Assembly (NCBI GenBank): GCA_028023455.1
Contig: JAQFVV010012423.1
Location: 1,625,273 to 1,689,272 of the forward strand
Source of the DNA: Epiperipatus broadwayi
Taxonomy: Eukaryota > Onychophora > Udeonychophora > Euonychophora > Peripatidae
DNA: 64,000 bases
Direction: 5' to 3'
The number at the start of each line of letters is the position of its first letter. The stretch's first letter is position 1. The translations under genes and the position numbers were made by a program. Positions 13,296 to 26,086 of the stretch are shown piece by piece. The notes below the pieces were generated by a model. That model had not been told where the DNA came from. It did not search any database and was given only the letters and a program-made list of their open reading frames with translations.

Positions 13296-13689
13296 ACAAT
13301 GAATGCATAGTGGTTTGTTGTTAAATGTGAGAATAGATTTCAAAGTAGTGATTTATGTTGGCTAAAAAAGCAATGAAATATTTTACTGGAGAGCTTCTAA
13401 GCATCTCTACCCAAAGATTTATATTAATTCTCTCTGCTTTGAAATGATAGCATAGCATATCACATAAATTTAAAATGAAATCAAATAATTAATAAAAATT
13501 TAGGCATGGCCATAGATTATAGAAAAGATGAAATGATTTAGTTATTACAATTTTAAAAATTTATTTTAAAGTTACATTAATAGTCAAGCTTTTCTAGTTA
13601 CATTTAAAGATTTATTTTAAACAAAGATGTAATTACTTAAGAATTATGACTTTATGTTAGATGATTAAAATATTATAAGTTTAATAGAT
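12303..13689. other. Non-coding DNA with a CA/TA microsatellite
   Basis: The part at 12340-12960 is moderately less AT-rich and has no open frame of note; it may be an old repeat. At about 13264-13296 an (AC)n run passes into an (AT)n run. Nothing else was recognised. Confidence 0.5.
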
Positions 13690-13960
13690 TTATAGAGCTC
13701 TGCGGTGAAGAATATTACTGATTTCTTCTAGAGGCTGAGCTGTCCAGCATTTGTAGTAGGTATTGTCACATCTCTGGATATGTTGCTCTTCCTTGATCCC
13801 AGCCATGATGATGATTGTTGGGAAGCCTACAGGATGGGTTGAAGGTCACCATTCTTCCAAAGGAAGATGGCAAAGTTGGTCTTCCTAGCCACTAAATGGG
13901 CATAGTTTCTAGTGGCAACTACTTAGATTATATTACAAGAGAGATCTCGAGTGCTGAAAA
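13690..13960 (-). other. Coding-like island, possibly an eroded transposon end
   Basis: A patch with clearly higher G+C than its flanks. On the minus strand a 39-codon frame starts at an ATG at 13806 and stops at 13690. It has balanced residue use, including CDNTYYKCWTAQPLEEISN and HRRAL at the end. Upstream the same strand continues coding-like in shifting frames (PTIII just before the ATG, stops beyond). I do not recognise the family. An eroded transposase or LINE end is the likeliest explanation. Confidence 0.3.
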
Positions 13961-14156
13961 TTGGGATTTATATACTAGATTTCTGATCCCCTCTTTCATA
14001 TTTGCTTAAAGCCAGGTTTTACATAGTTCAGCCAAAAAACATCGTAAATAGTAATTTAAAGTGAGAATCTAATCACGCTCTCTTCAGAAGTTCTTCAGAT
14101 TTGCTCATATAAAAGAATTTGAGTTGTAGGAATAAGAGGAATTCTTTTTATTCCTG

Positions 14157-14256
14157 TATAAATACTATATCTTGGATTGAAGAAGAGAGTATTCATTTAT
14201 TTAACACTCTCAAAGGTGCGTGCTCAATTAGCTTGAAAGGCTGATATTGGAATGAA
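14157..14256. repeat. Decayed half of the 12-kb palindrome family
   Basis: It matches the centre and right arm of the palindrome at 12029-12256: both contain AAATACTATATC, then GTATTCATTTATT, AACA..CTC..A..G and TGCNCAATTAGCTT, followed by a GGCTG..ATT block. Only one arm is recognisable. This shows the palindrome belongs to a dispersed family with old and young members. Confidence 0.65.
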
Positions 14257-17200
14257 TATAGTTGAACTTATTAACTTGTTTACAAGTTTTAATTTTTAAT
14301 CTTTAAATTTAACATTTCTTTATTAACTTTTAAATTTAACATTTTCATTCTGATAAAGTCAAAAGTGGTTCCCTAATGAAAAGAAAATAGTGTTGCATAG
14401 TCGCCTTTGCTTTGTCTAATATATCTTTTAAAATTTGTTATTTTAAGATCTATATTTGACCTCCATGTAAATCTAAAACAGGTGCATATGATGTGATCTT
14501 TTTACTAAAAATTATTTAATATTTTTAGAAATCAAGTAATTTCTGTGAAAACATTTCTCTATATATGTATGTTGGTCACCTGTGAAATTGGGTATATATA
14601 TATATATATGTAAAATAAATAAAAATATCCCTTAATTAAAAATAATATTGTAATTATATATATGTATGTTAAAACGAAGATATATATATATATGATTCTT
14701 GAGTCATATAGTGAATAAATTTATACATATAAGTTATATTAAATCAAAAATTTATAATTATAATTGCACTGGAATGCTGTTAAATCAGTTCTGCATTGCA
14801 GTTCCCCCCATACTCATGTGTCCATACATATATAACAATGCTTACACAGACATGAATTTAATTTAATATATAAAAATATACTTAGATTTACATGTTATAC
14901 ATAGATATATACATAGATATATGTGTACATACATGTATATACATATATTTGGTGGGGTTTAAACCTAGAATAATTACTACTATGAAACATAGTAGGTAAA
15001 ATAGGATTTCTGTCAATATATACCGTTTCAATATATAATTAACCATAAAGAAGATTTTAATAACTAACTCTGAATTTAAATTTAAAAATTAGAATTAAAT
15101 TTTATTTAATAACTTGTTTTCATTCATTTATAAATTATCAATAAGCAAATTAAAAAAGATTAACATTTCATTTCTGTAAATTTTATATATATATATATTG
15201 TCTATTGGAGACAAAAGAAACAAGTAAATAAATATTTTCTTCGAGTTCAAAAATGTGCAATATCTTAGCATCATATTATAGTCAAGACAAATAGAAAATT
15301 GTATAATACCTTGATTCAATACTATTTAAAATATATTAAATAATGTCTTATTAGTTATTTTGTAAATAAAATTATTGTTTATTATTAAACTTCAGTTAAT
15401 AGTTTTATTTGATTTGGTAGGTATATGGAGTAGCAATAATAATTTAAAGTTTCTATGCAATCACATTTAAAATTTAATTAGAAACATAATATATATTTTA
15501 TTACTATCAGAATTCAATAATTATTTAAGGTGAAACTTGTTTTCAAAGACATCAAATGGTATTATTCTAACATTTAGTAAAGCTAGTTGATAAATTATTA
15601 ATACAAACTTTATATATAATCATTAAACTTAAATCATTTTATTCATTCTTTAATATTATTGTAAATTTTAATACTTAATAATAAAAGTATGATTTTATGA
15701 AGGAATCCTAATATAAACTAAAATCTAATATATCCATTATAAATTTTCAAATAAATTAATTTAAATCATGTATTACAAATTTGGCATCCAGTCAGGTTAT
15801 CAATATCTAATATATAAATGTTATTAATAGAGTTTAACTTTATTCCTATATAGATTTTATCTTACTTTGTTAGTAAAACTTAAAAAAAATATTGCTTAAA
15901 TTTATATCGTCACAGATTTGATTTGCTCAATTTGTGTAGCTCTATTAATTTCAGTTAGCCCATTTATATTGATACAGATTTGATATTTTATATTTTATAC
16001 TGTTACAAGTTTTGGCTTTATCCAATTCATGGGGTATATAAGAGGAAACATACCATTTGCTCATTTTATACCATTACAGATTTTGGCATCTAAAGTGTAG
16101 GCATTTAAAACAGTCTCTCTTTTGTTCTTTTTATTTCATTACAATATATATAAACAAAAGTATGTCTAATAAACTCAAAGATCATATGTCACAATATTTT
16201 TCTTTTAGACATAAAAGTAGACAATATTTTAACATTGCCTACATTGTTATTTAATGTACTGAAGTTCGTAGAATTAGAATAAATGATGCTATATTAATAA
16301 AAATACATTTTTCAAATGCTTAGCACTAAATTTTCATCTACATTTAAAATTTTGGTAACATTTTGTGGATATTTTACTGAGAATTGCAAATATTTTTTGA
16401 GGGTCTTAACAAAACAAAATAAAATTATGTAATTAAGAACATGTTATCGTTTTTTTCTTTTAATTTATGATTAAAGAATGAAAAGAAAAATTGTATGTGT
16501 CCATTATCATTTATGATGAATATTATTTAAATAAACATTATTTTTCAGATTGGAAAATTATTTATTTTACTTAGAGAAGACTTAGATAATATATTTTTGT
16601 AATGATAATGTTTTTGGTATTTAATTTATTAAATTAGCATTTGATTATTTATTGCAACATTTATATTATAATTTTCAAAGTACAAACCACCTAAAAATAT
16701 TCTATTATTGGAATTAATTTAATATTGCAAGAAGCAGTGAAATACATTAGAAAACATTAGAATTTTAGGTCCAAAATATTCTGAAATTCCTAATGTTTTT
16801 TTCGTTAGATTTGAAAGTATAGAACTAACTTTTTCTTTTTTAAACAAATAATTATATAAAAAATCTTTCCTTAAATCCAGTATAATTCTATCTAATAAGA
16901 CATTTACATATTTATTATTTAGAGAAATATATTTGCATGAAAAAGCAAATATTTTCTTAGTACTTGTCACAAAATTTTGTTAAGAAGAGATGAATTTTTT
17001 TAGTTTATTGTTTTGGAATAACAATTGAGATATACCTGCATTTTAATATGTTATAATTTTGTCACTACAAAGTCACTAATTTTGAAGCATTTTTGGGGCA
17101 ATATGATGGTGCTGATATCATTTCAGCTGTTCTATGCTATTTTGTACCTATCGATAATATTAGCTTACAGGCTCATATATATATATTTATTTACATAAAA

Positions 17201-19730
17201 TTTGGAACTTAATATTATTAATTAAAAAAATCTTGGGTATTAGTATCATAAAGACCTCATACAAATATCATGTAAATTTGAATCTCAAGATAAGCCAATA
17301 ATGCCCTGATTGGTTATATCCAAAGAAATTGAGGATAGATATGTTATTGGGCCCCATGATTTTCAGAGTGTGCTTTATTTTTTTAGCATTTCCAAAAGAA
17401 AAATTGTTATTCTCAGTAATTTATTTACATAATTAAGCTTATTTATGTAACATATTTATAAAATATGTATTTTAAAACCAAAACCTATCATATTACAATT
17501 AGATTTGTTCAAAAATATTTATTTTTAAAAAGACAAGTCATAAAAAAGCAGTTTTAATAACATGGAAGCTGTTGTTACTGACTAACAAGAATTGACAGTG
17601 AATAATTTTTTTGCAAAATTTTAACAAGTTTTATTTTGAATTTTAAGTCATATTTTTATTTTACAATGTCTCAACTAAAAATCATTTCCATTTTAAAAAT
17701 AAAATTCAAATAAGAAATATTTCATTCAATAACTTTTATGAGTTGACAAGATTATGCTTTAATATGAAAAAAAGGTAAATATGATTGGGTCTTTCAAATA
17801 AGAATGGGAGGAGTTAGACTTTCAATGACTAATCATTTAAGGTCCAGCTTTCCCCCAGTCTTATATGAATATTCCTAGCAAAATTTCAGTCATATTCTTA
17901 GAAATTTATTTGAATTTCATTTTTCAAATGAAAACAAATTTTAGGAGATATCATAAAAAAATAAAAATATGTCTCAAAATTCAAAATTTAACTTATTATT
18001 GTTAAAATTTCACAAAAATTTGTCTACTAACATTTGTGAAAGCAATTTTTGTTATCCAGTAAAAACAATTTCCACTTTATCAAAACTACAATTTTATAAC
18101 TTGTCTTCTTAAAAACAAATGTTTTCAAATAAAATTTAATTGGAATCATGTAGATTTTTAGTTTACAATAAAAATTTACAGACATGTTGCAAAAATAAGT
18201 TTAAATTTGTAAATAAATTACTGCAAATTACATTTTTTCTTTTAGAAGTACTAAAACAAGTTTTTAAATGCCTGGGGTTAAATATGATGCTGTTGTTTCA
18301 AGCATTATTGACTTACTTTCATATTTATATTTATGGTAATATTTGCATGAGATCTATACAATACTGACATCTTTATCATTTTTGCACAAAAATAAAATCT
18401 ATAAGCAATAGCATCACCCTAAATGTCTCAAAATTTATAAAAAAAAGTCACTGACTTTTCCTGAACACATGAAACAAAAATAGCAAAAAATAATAAAAAA
18501 CTTGAAATGTATTTTACAAAATTTACACAATTAAAATGATTAAATTGTTTTTCCAAAAAAGTAAGATAATAATTGAGCAAGAGTATTTATTGACAAGAAA
18601 GCTAAAAGAGAAAAACCATGCTAGAGCAAATTGAGTTTGAGGTGGAAGTATAATTTTTTAGAGGTTCTTTTTTACTGCAATATAAAGGGGGATAGAATGC
18701 TAGTGTATAGAAAAAAGGGACTGGTTTTTAGTTATATTCTACATCTTAATACTGTAAGAGTTTCATTAAAATATTGCTATAAAATTGAGATGCTAAAAGA
18801 ATTGTGTTAAGAGGTTGGAAAACAATAAAAGAATAGCATTGATGAGGAACAACTTTTATCATTTGCTCATCATCTCCATTGTTTTGTTCCTCAGCCTGTT
18901 TTCTATCACAGAATCTAACTAATAACCATATTCTGAAATGTACTAATAGTTGCTATTGTTGATAATATTTATAAAAATATTTGAATACATTCTAAATGTG
19001 GATTTTAATTTTATTGCTATTTTTGTATATTAGTATGTGTTTCAATGATGATGATGCGAACAAGAAAAATAAATGTTAAAGTCAATTCTTAATTACTTTT
19101 TTTATTTAAAAAAAAAAAAACGAAAAAAATTATTGAATGCATAATTTTTAAAACTTTTCTTTTCTAAATTTAGCTCCGATTTTATCATTTGATGAGTGAT
19201 GATATAAATGAAAATATTATAATTCATGGTCTAGTGAAGCAGTATTATTGAGTAAGATATTAACAATACTTCATGACAGTTTCATACTACTTGAGTGACA
19301 TATTAATAGGATGAAACAGTGTGATTATTGCTTGTAGAAAGCTTAACGTTGTCATTCCGAAAGAGTAAAATAAATTATATTCAAAAGAATAAATGAGTTA
19401 TGTTATAATTTCTGAAAAAAGATTAAGTACCAGACAAAGCAATCTTCCTGGGAGTTGGATAAAAAAAATTGTTTATAAAAAAAAAAATGCCAGAAAGTAT
19501 TTATCCATATACTTATGCACGTATGAATGGTTTATTATTATTACAATCATAAAAACAATTTAAATTCCAGCTTTTTGAAATGTAAATCGTATAGAATACT
19601 TAATACAATATATATATCGAATGTTAGAAGAATGAATGTAGGGAATTCTATACCCACAGACATAATATTTACTTTTACTCATCGTAGCAGTACGTATATT
19701 GTACGTTTGGGTGAAGAGATCTTATAAATT
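14257..19730. other. Long AT-rich stretch, no supported gene
   Basis: Contains several (AT)n microsatellite runs (14590-14700, 15185-15200, 17175-17190), and A and T homopolymers. The open frames of 60-83 codons are low complexity without motifs and occur on both strands. No element ends, RNA genes or exons were recognised. Confidence 0.5.
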
Positions 19731-19780
19731 GCATTGTGGGTTCGCGTCCCGGCCGATGCTATGACATATGAAAAAAAAAA
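19731..19780 (+). repeat. tRNA-like SINE, family A, copy 3 (internal deletion)
   Basis: GCATTG is joined directly to TGGGTTCGCGTCCCGGCCG, then ATGCTATGACATATG and an A-tail. Relative to the other copies, the region between the 5' acceptor-stem strand and box B is missing. The box B is closer to consensus than in copies 1 and 2. Confidence 0.75.
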
Positions 19781-20489
19781 TATATTCAACTTTGTATTTG
19801 GGCATACTTTATAATTACGTTTACCTAATATTGCATACATTTATACTCAAACTCGCCAATGGCATAATATGCATTTGCATACATAAACATGTGCTTAATA
19901 CTTCAATTTCACCACACAGATATAAAATATATATAGATATAAAAAAAAAAAGTGTCCCCTTCCGCCAATGCATTTCTGGTGAGACACAAGTTACAAAACG
20001 TCTTTATTTATAGATTACAAGTCTATGTAATGAAATAAAAGTTGTAAGAATATTTAGAGATATTATATTGGGAAAAAAAAAGATAACATTTAATTAATGT
20101 TACTATGTGATTTTGTTTGACTGATTTTATTTAAAAACACAAATAGTCTTGAGCATTATTACCCTTATTATTTAAGTAATACTTTGGATGAAATTTGAAA
20201 ATTATAATTGCAGTTTGTAATGTTATAAGTGACTATTTATTAGTCTGTATTTAGAACAGGTTATATTTATCTGTATAAGGAGGTTTATTTAAACTTCTTT
20301 GTATCAATAATTTCAATTTGTGGTCAAGTTGCAATCTTTAATATCTGTATAAATGTATTGGACCATAAATAAATATGGGATTTCACCTTTATTGTTAAAA
20401 GGAGGTTGCCTTGGCACAGGTTGAGATTCTTGATTGTTAGTGATATTGGGATTGTCTAAGTGTTGATTGATTTTAATGACATATATATA
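19781..20489. other. AT-rich DNA, nothing recognised
   Basis: No motif-bearing frame or repeat end was seen. A short (AT)n run immediately precedes the Merlin-related sequence. Confidence 0.5.
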
Positions 20490-21690
20490 TAGGTAGTCAT
20501 GGATTATTCAACCGATGACGTATTACATTTACCGATTTTCCTTCTGGTAGACATCGTCGACAATTGCATGACAATGTTGTCATGGCAACCAAGTGACCGG
20601 CGTGATTAATCCATCAGAGAGTCAATTTTTTTTTTTTTACCCGCGAGATTTAAAATTCGGAGAGAGGTTTGGGAAATTTTTTGATTTTTCTGTCTATTGT
20701 GATTTTGCTATCCACGGCATCACAGTGACTTTTTTGAGCTCTTCTACTTTGAGATATTTGCATTATTTGCATTTATGATGGCTGAAGCTACAACCACCTT
20801 ATTTAATTTACCGAGTATGGAGGAAGAAGCAATCATCTTCTTACAAGACCGCAGAGTTCTCGCCAAAAGGAAATTGTGTCAAAATGGTCATGAAATGAAG
20901 AAGTATGTTCACAATTCTGGACCCAATTTGGTGAAACAATGGTGATGCAACTTGAAAGATTGTCTATCCCAAATTGCAATGAGAAAAGGCATGTGGTTCA
21001 ATGGCTCCAAAATTACTTTCGTGACTGCTATACGTTTCATCTACAGTTGGTCCAAACAATTAACATCCATAACATTTTGTGCGGAGGAATTGAATATTTC
21101 GGACAAAACTTATCGATTGGAACAACTACCTCCGCGAAGTTTGTACCTGGAGATTGTTAAGAAATGAAAGGCGGAAAATCGGAGGTCCCAACACAATCGT
21201 GGAAATTGATGAAAGCCTCTTCACAAAATGGAAGAACAATGCTGGAAGAGTCCTACCACAGCAATGGCTATTTGGTGGCGTATGCAGAGAGACTGACGAA
21301 TGTTTTATTGTAGCCATTTGAGATAGAAGTGCATCTACTCTCATGCAAGAAATTTATGCAAAATGTACACAAAGGCTTGCCCATCTACAGTGATTTCTGG
21401 AAGGGATACAAGAGCGAAGAGTTAGCTGAGGCTGGATATGAACACCATCGTGTTAATCACACATACAACTTCATAGACCCCATAACTGGCGTACATACAC
21501 AAAATGTTGAAAGGTTGTAAGGTTTCGTCAAATGACGTAATAAAAAACACAGAGGGACAGCATGTCAGCACCTGGACTCATATTTGAGCGAGTTTATGTG
21601 GAGGCGGTCATATAAAGCTGATCCTTTCACTGCGATTTTGGAACATATATCCCAATTCAGTCCTCCACAGTGAATGCTATTTGTAAGTAA
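20490..21690 (+). mobile_element. Merlin-type DNA transposon, degraded
   Basis: The block is strikingly less AT-rich than its flanks and contains a broken transposase on the plus strand. The 5' side begins after an (AT)n tract with GGTAGTCATGGATTATTCAA and includes about 280 bp of leader. The 3' side runs into another (AT)n tract. No convincing terminal inverted repeat was found at the 3' end, so that end may be eroded, and the borders are estimates. Confidence 0.8.
20775..21673 (+). pseudogene. Merlin/IS1016-like DDE transposase pseudogene
   Basis: Would cut and paste its own DNA through terminal repeats. The family is related to bacterial IS1016/ISXO2-like elements. From two adjacent ATGs (20775, 20778) the frame gives an N-terminal CxxGHEM stretch and a Cys-bearing region. 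After frame changes it shows the DDE hallmarks: VEIDESLF (first D) at about 21205, IYSDFWKGY (second D) near 21388, then a His-rich segment followed by HTQNVERL (last E) near 21500, and an HLDSYLSEFMWRR tail ending at a TGA (21671-21673). Breaks: TGA at 20943 where Arg or Trp-Arg context is expected, a +1 shift near 21162, an in-frame TGA near 21319, a second shift near 21380, TAA at 21518 just after the ERL, and a TGA near 21533. The catalytic residues survive but the gene is dead. Confidence 0.9.
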
Positions 21691-21773
21691 TTATATATAT
21701 ATATAGATTGACCTGTTGATCATTAATTTGTAAGTAATTATATATATATATATGTTGACCTGTTGATCATTAA
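21681..21773. repeat. Tandem duplication, 47-bp period
   Basis: Units at 21681-21726 and 21728-21773 both read TTGTAAGTAATTATATATAT... then TTGACCTGTTGATCATTAA, with minor differences in the TA run. It sits directly 3' of the Merlin remnant. Confidence 0.85.
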
Positions 21774-24700
21774 GTATAGAATTTGTATCTGGGATAAATT
21801 ATATCATAGTCTCTAGCATAATAAATAATTAATTCTAATCATTAATGTATTTTAAGTGAATAAGAACAAATGTGTGAGTGTAAAACATGTTAAGTAAATA
21901 ACAATAGATATTCATATAAAATGCAAACTTTTTAAAGCTATTCCATCCTTTGTTTCTATTTTTCTCTCACTAATAATAGCTATACCCTTTTTTTTTATTA
22001 GTTGTCTTAATTTTTTCTCTTTCTCTTTATTCCTATGCTATCCTTTGCTTTATTTTTTAAACACTAATAATTATTCTTTTGTTTTTTGACAAGTTATCTT
22101 TTTAACCTTTTTTCTCTCTTTGTATTCCTATTCTTCATCCATGGATTCTTCAAATGTATCATATAATTTTACCTATATGACAAAGTGCAATGAAATTCTA
22201 CTTCTCCTTTATAATTTATTAATAAAAATATGTTTCATTAACTATCAGCAACATTTCAATATTACTTACCTATTGACTCAACTTTTTTATTCTTTTCCAA
22301 TTCTTCAAAAACCTTCAATCTTCTCATTTTGATTTTTCTAATTAAATACCTTCTTTCTTAATCCTCTTTGTAATATTTTTGTCATTATTTTTACTGTCAG
22401 ATAATCAGCTACCTAAATATTTAAAAGTACTAATTAATTCCTGCCAAATTGTCACTCTTGTCATTCATCACTTCCATGCTATTTATGGCTTTAGACTTGG
22501 CTTGAATTGATTTTTATTCCAAATTTTCTATAACTGTCATTTATCCCATTTAATATTCTATTAAGCTTATCTTTTACAAACAAAACCTATCATCTAATTA
22601 ACAAATTTGTTGCAAAGAATTTTTCTATGTCTAACTCCTTTTTATTAACTACATGATTTTTAAAAATATTATGCATATAAATTCTAAATAAACACTAAAT
22701 AAACAGAGCAAAGCAATAATAATTTCTTTTTAAAACTCTTCCTATATCTATTTTTTTTTTTCTGTAAGATTATTGAATCTTAACAAAAATATCTACTTTA
22801 TATACTAATTACATAATAAATTCATGCATTAGGCAAAATTTCATTTACACTACTACTTAAAGCCTTTAGTGCATTTTGAGTGCAAAATACTCTCTTCAGA
22901 AAAATATAATGTTTGTCTTTTGAAGAAAATGTTCTGCATAAAAATACATTAAAGGCTTCAAGTAATACATACAATTAATCTTTCAACAAATTGACACATT
23001 TTATTGTTATTTCTGGTGGAATTTTGTCAATATTCAACCTTTAAATCATAAAATCTATTCTATACTAAAGCTCGATAAATTGGACTTTATTTATTAGAAA
23101 TTTAAGTTTACAAACAAAAAAAACATATTTAAAGTTTTTACATATTGAGAAAATGAGTATGTAATGAGATCAAAGTGCTTTTTCATCATCACATCACAGA
23201 AAGAAAAGAAATCAAGTATATGTGTGACTCATGAAAATTTAACAAAATCTTTGCTGACTGAAAATTAATTTTTAAACAGGCATAACTATGTCTGAAGCAT
23301 TGATAAATCTATAAAATTCTGTTATAAAATATTAAAAATGCATTTATAAATTTTAAAATATCTAAAAAGATCCTACCACAGTATTGGCAACTTGTCAGTG
23401 TTCAGTTTCACAAAGAGTGGTCCTTGTATGGCCTGTGATTTTCTTCGTTAACATTATAGTTAAATTTATTAATATCTAATTTTAAAAATAAAACATATAC
23501 AAATAAAATCCAAGTGTGTACATGTATTGTTTTAGTGTTAAATAAAAATTATACAATTATTGTGAAAAATAATTAGAAATATTTAATAAAGTACACAAAA
23601 ATCATATTTTTTTCATTATTCCAAAAATTTTCTTAAAGTAATTTCACAATTGCTATAGAAACCAGAGCATAAAGAACTAAAACTATCAATGATATGGATG
23701 TGGAACTAAACATGTGGAGATTGAACTAAAAACAAATTGAATTTTGACAACTATTGGAAGATACTAACCTCTTCAGATTTTTTGAGAAATTAACTTTTCA
23801 ATATTTATTGCTTCATGGTTTTGTCTTTTTTTAAAAAAAAATCTATAGCAATATCATTACAGATGGTCACAGAAGAATGATTTAAAGTGTATAAACTACC
23901 AACACCATGTCTGAAGTAAATAGTCAAGTTAAATACCTGATCTCATAATCATAGAAATAATATGTTTGCTCTATTTGAGAAGCATTTCTTTTAGCACAAT
24001 TTTATTAATGTATATTTATCAAATTAAATTTATATTAAATTTTATAATAACTTATTCTAAAGAAATGCTTTCTCAAACTCAATAAAACAAATCTTAGTTT
24101 TTACTTTTGTATGCCATTTTTCAGTAAATACTTACATCACTTCAATTTGATTTTTAATACATTTTCCATTTCTAAACTATCTTTTCTCACATTAACCTCA
24201 CTAACTTGTTATAAACATGTATTTAATACTTTTAACAATATCTTAGTTGCACATAAACTTAAATTTATGGTTATAAAATTCTTTATTAATTTTCTTAAAC
24301 TGTTTCTTTTCACTATTTTCAAAAATTCAATTACAACTTCAATTCTCTGCATTTTATAGTCATCACCTCTGCTATGTCTTTTACATTCTCATTATTCATT
24401 ATATTCCAATCATTTATTCTACCTCATTTTTTTTATCTAGTTACATAAACATAACTTTCAATTAATACCCTATAAATTATTTTTAATTTTTTCATGTTTT
24501 TTCAATAAAAGTACTCTATCTACTAATTATATACAAGCATGCTCTATCTAAAAACGTAGTAAATATTTAAATAAAACATATATAGAAATGAGGGTTCTTC
24601 CATAGTTTGTCTACCAGAAGCTTGCTATTCATTTTTTCTTCAAATAATTCATTTTCAGGACCTCAGAACACATGATGTAAACTATATGGCTGATTCTAAG

Positions 24701-25924
24701 TTATTGTATTCAATAAATATGTTTTTTTTATTTATTAAAATGATAAAGAAACACAAAAGTCCAAAGAGTTGTAATTCAAATTTTTTTTAACAGAAATACA
24801 GTAAATATATATATATTTTTTAAAAAAAACATCATTTAGTAGATTATAACAAACATGCAGACAGACATCACTTTTTTGTCGAGCAATATCTTGTAATTTT
24901 GAAAATATTACAGTGAACCACACAAAAATCCAAAGGATTGTAAGTAACATGTAAATGTAATAAAGAAAATAAAATATCATTAAACAAAGTATAACAAATG
25001 TTTAGATAGAAGTCATTTTTTAGGCAAGCACTATCCTGTGGTTTTGAGAATATTCTGTTGTTCTGCCAATGAAATGTTCCAAATTTTAATCATATTTTTA
25101 AAAATGATACAGTAAAGAAGAAATGTTAAAGATTTATGCTTTGCAATATTTATAGCAGTTCCTTAATATTTTTAAATGCTTTGTTTTAATATTTAAAAAA
25201 ATGTTGAAAAAGTACAAGATTTATGCAAAGACTTTCAAATGTTTTGTCTTCAGCAATCATTTCTATTATATTTAAACAATAGTTTTCTCCAGGATAAATT
25301 CATTTTTCTTTTAATGAATGAACTGTTTTTAATCCCAGATGGAAGGACCTTTGTATTAACTTTAAAATGACATTTTAAGTACTTTTCGTTATTAATTATT
25401 TGTTATTATTGCTGCTGGAGTGAAAGACATTCACTGGCATATATTTTAACGTATGCAAGCTTGATAAGAGAAAATATATTTCAAGTATGTAAAATAAAGA
25501 ATTATTCATTTACTTTTTCATTGGAAAAGCATTACATCCATATTCATGTTTTATAAAAAAAGAATAATATTATATTTTTATTATTGGACTTTTTACTTAA
25601 AATTCCATTATAATAATTATTTAAATAAGTTTGGACAAAATAATAAAAACAGCTATATTTTTGTGTTATGAAATGAACATGAAATCTCTTTAATTGAATT
25701 ATAATTTCAGTTACATTCAATTAACTTTTATTGAAACCTGTTTTATTGTATTTTTCTGAAGATTTATGAGGATTGTGTTTAGTTGTATTTATATATTGAA
25801 CTATTTCCATTATCTGAGTATTGAATATCTTTAAAAAAATTCAATTTTATTTAAATATTCCAAATACATTCAACTGTTAGTAATAACACACAAGTTAGTA
25901 TATGCACAATGTTTTGAGAGGTAT
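21774..25924. other. AT-rich DNA with a diverged tandem duplication
   Basis: No gene was recognised. At about 24750-24912 and 24917-25060 two roughly 150-bp units resemble each other: both carry a CACAAAARTCCAAAGRRTTGTAA block, then a TATAACAAAYRTNYAGAYAGANRTCA block, then a TTTTGARAATATT block. The 22000-22340 and 24100-24360 stretches are pyrimidine-rich on the plus strand, which explains the long Phe/Leu/Ser open frames there. Confidence 0.5.
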
Positions 25925-26062
25925 TATTTGCCCCTCTTTTTCAGATATTGCTGGCCTGACTAGTGACAATACTAGAATGGGAAATGAATCTGGACTCTTA
26001 GATTCTTAAATATTGAATTTTAGCATAACATTCTAACCAAGTGAGCTATCCTGCTAAAGGCA
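25925..26062 (-). repeat. tRNA-derived SINE of a second type (family C)
   Basis: On the minus strand, a near-consensus box A TAGCTCACTTGGTTAGAAT (26031-26048) is followed about 40 bases later by a box-B-like CCAGATTCATTTCCC (25979-25993), in the order and spacing of a tRNA head. A tail of about 50 bp follows (CACTAGTCAGGCCAGCAATA and onward). It abuts the 3' side of the Penelope-like fragment. The 3' end is an estimate. Confidence 0.65.
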
Positions 26063-26086
26063 ACAGATAGTAGAAATCTCATATAC

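Noticed and set aside
23370-23440. Second Merlin fragment
   Set aside because: A block near TCCTACCACAG resembles the Merlin gene, but the shared part is too short to separate from chance.
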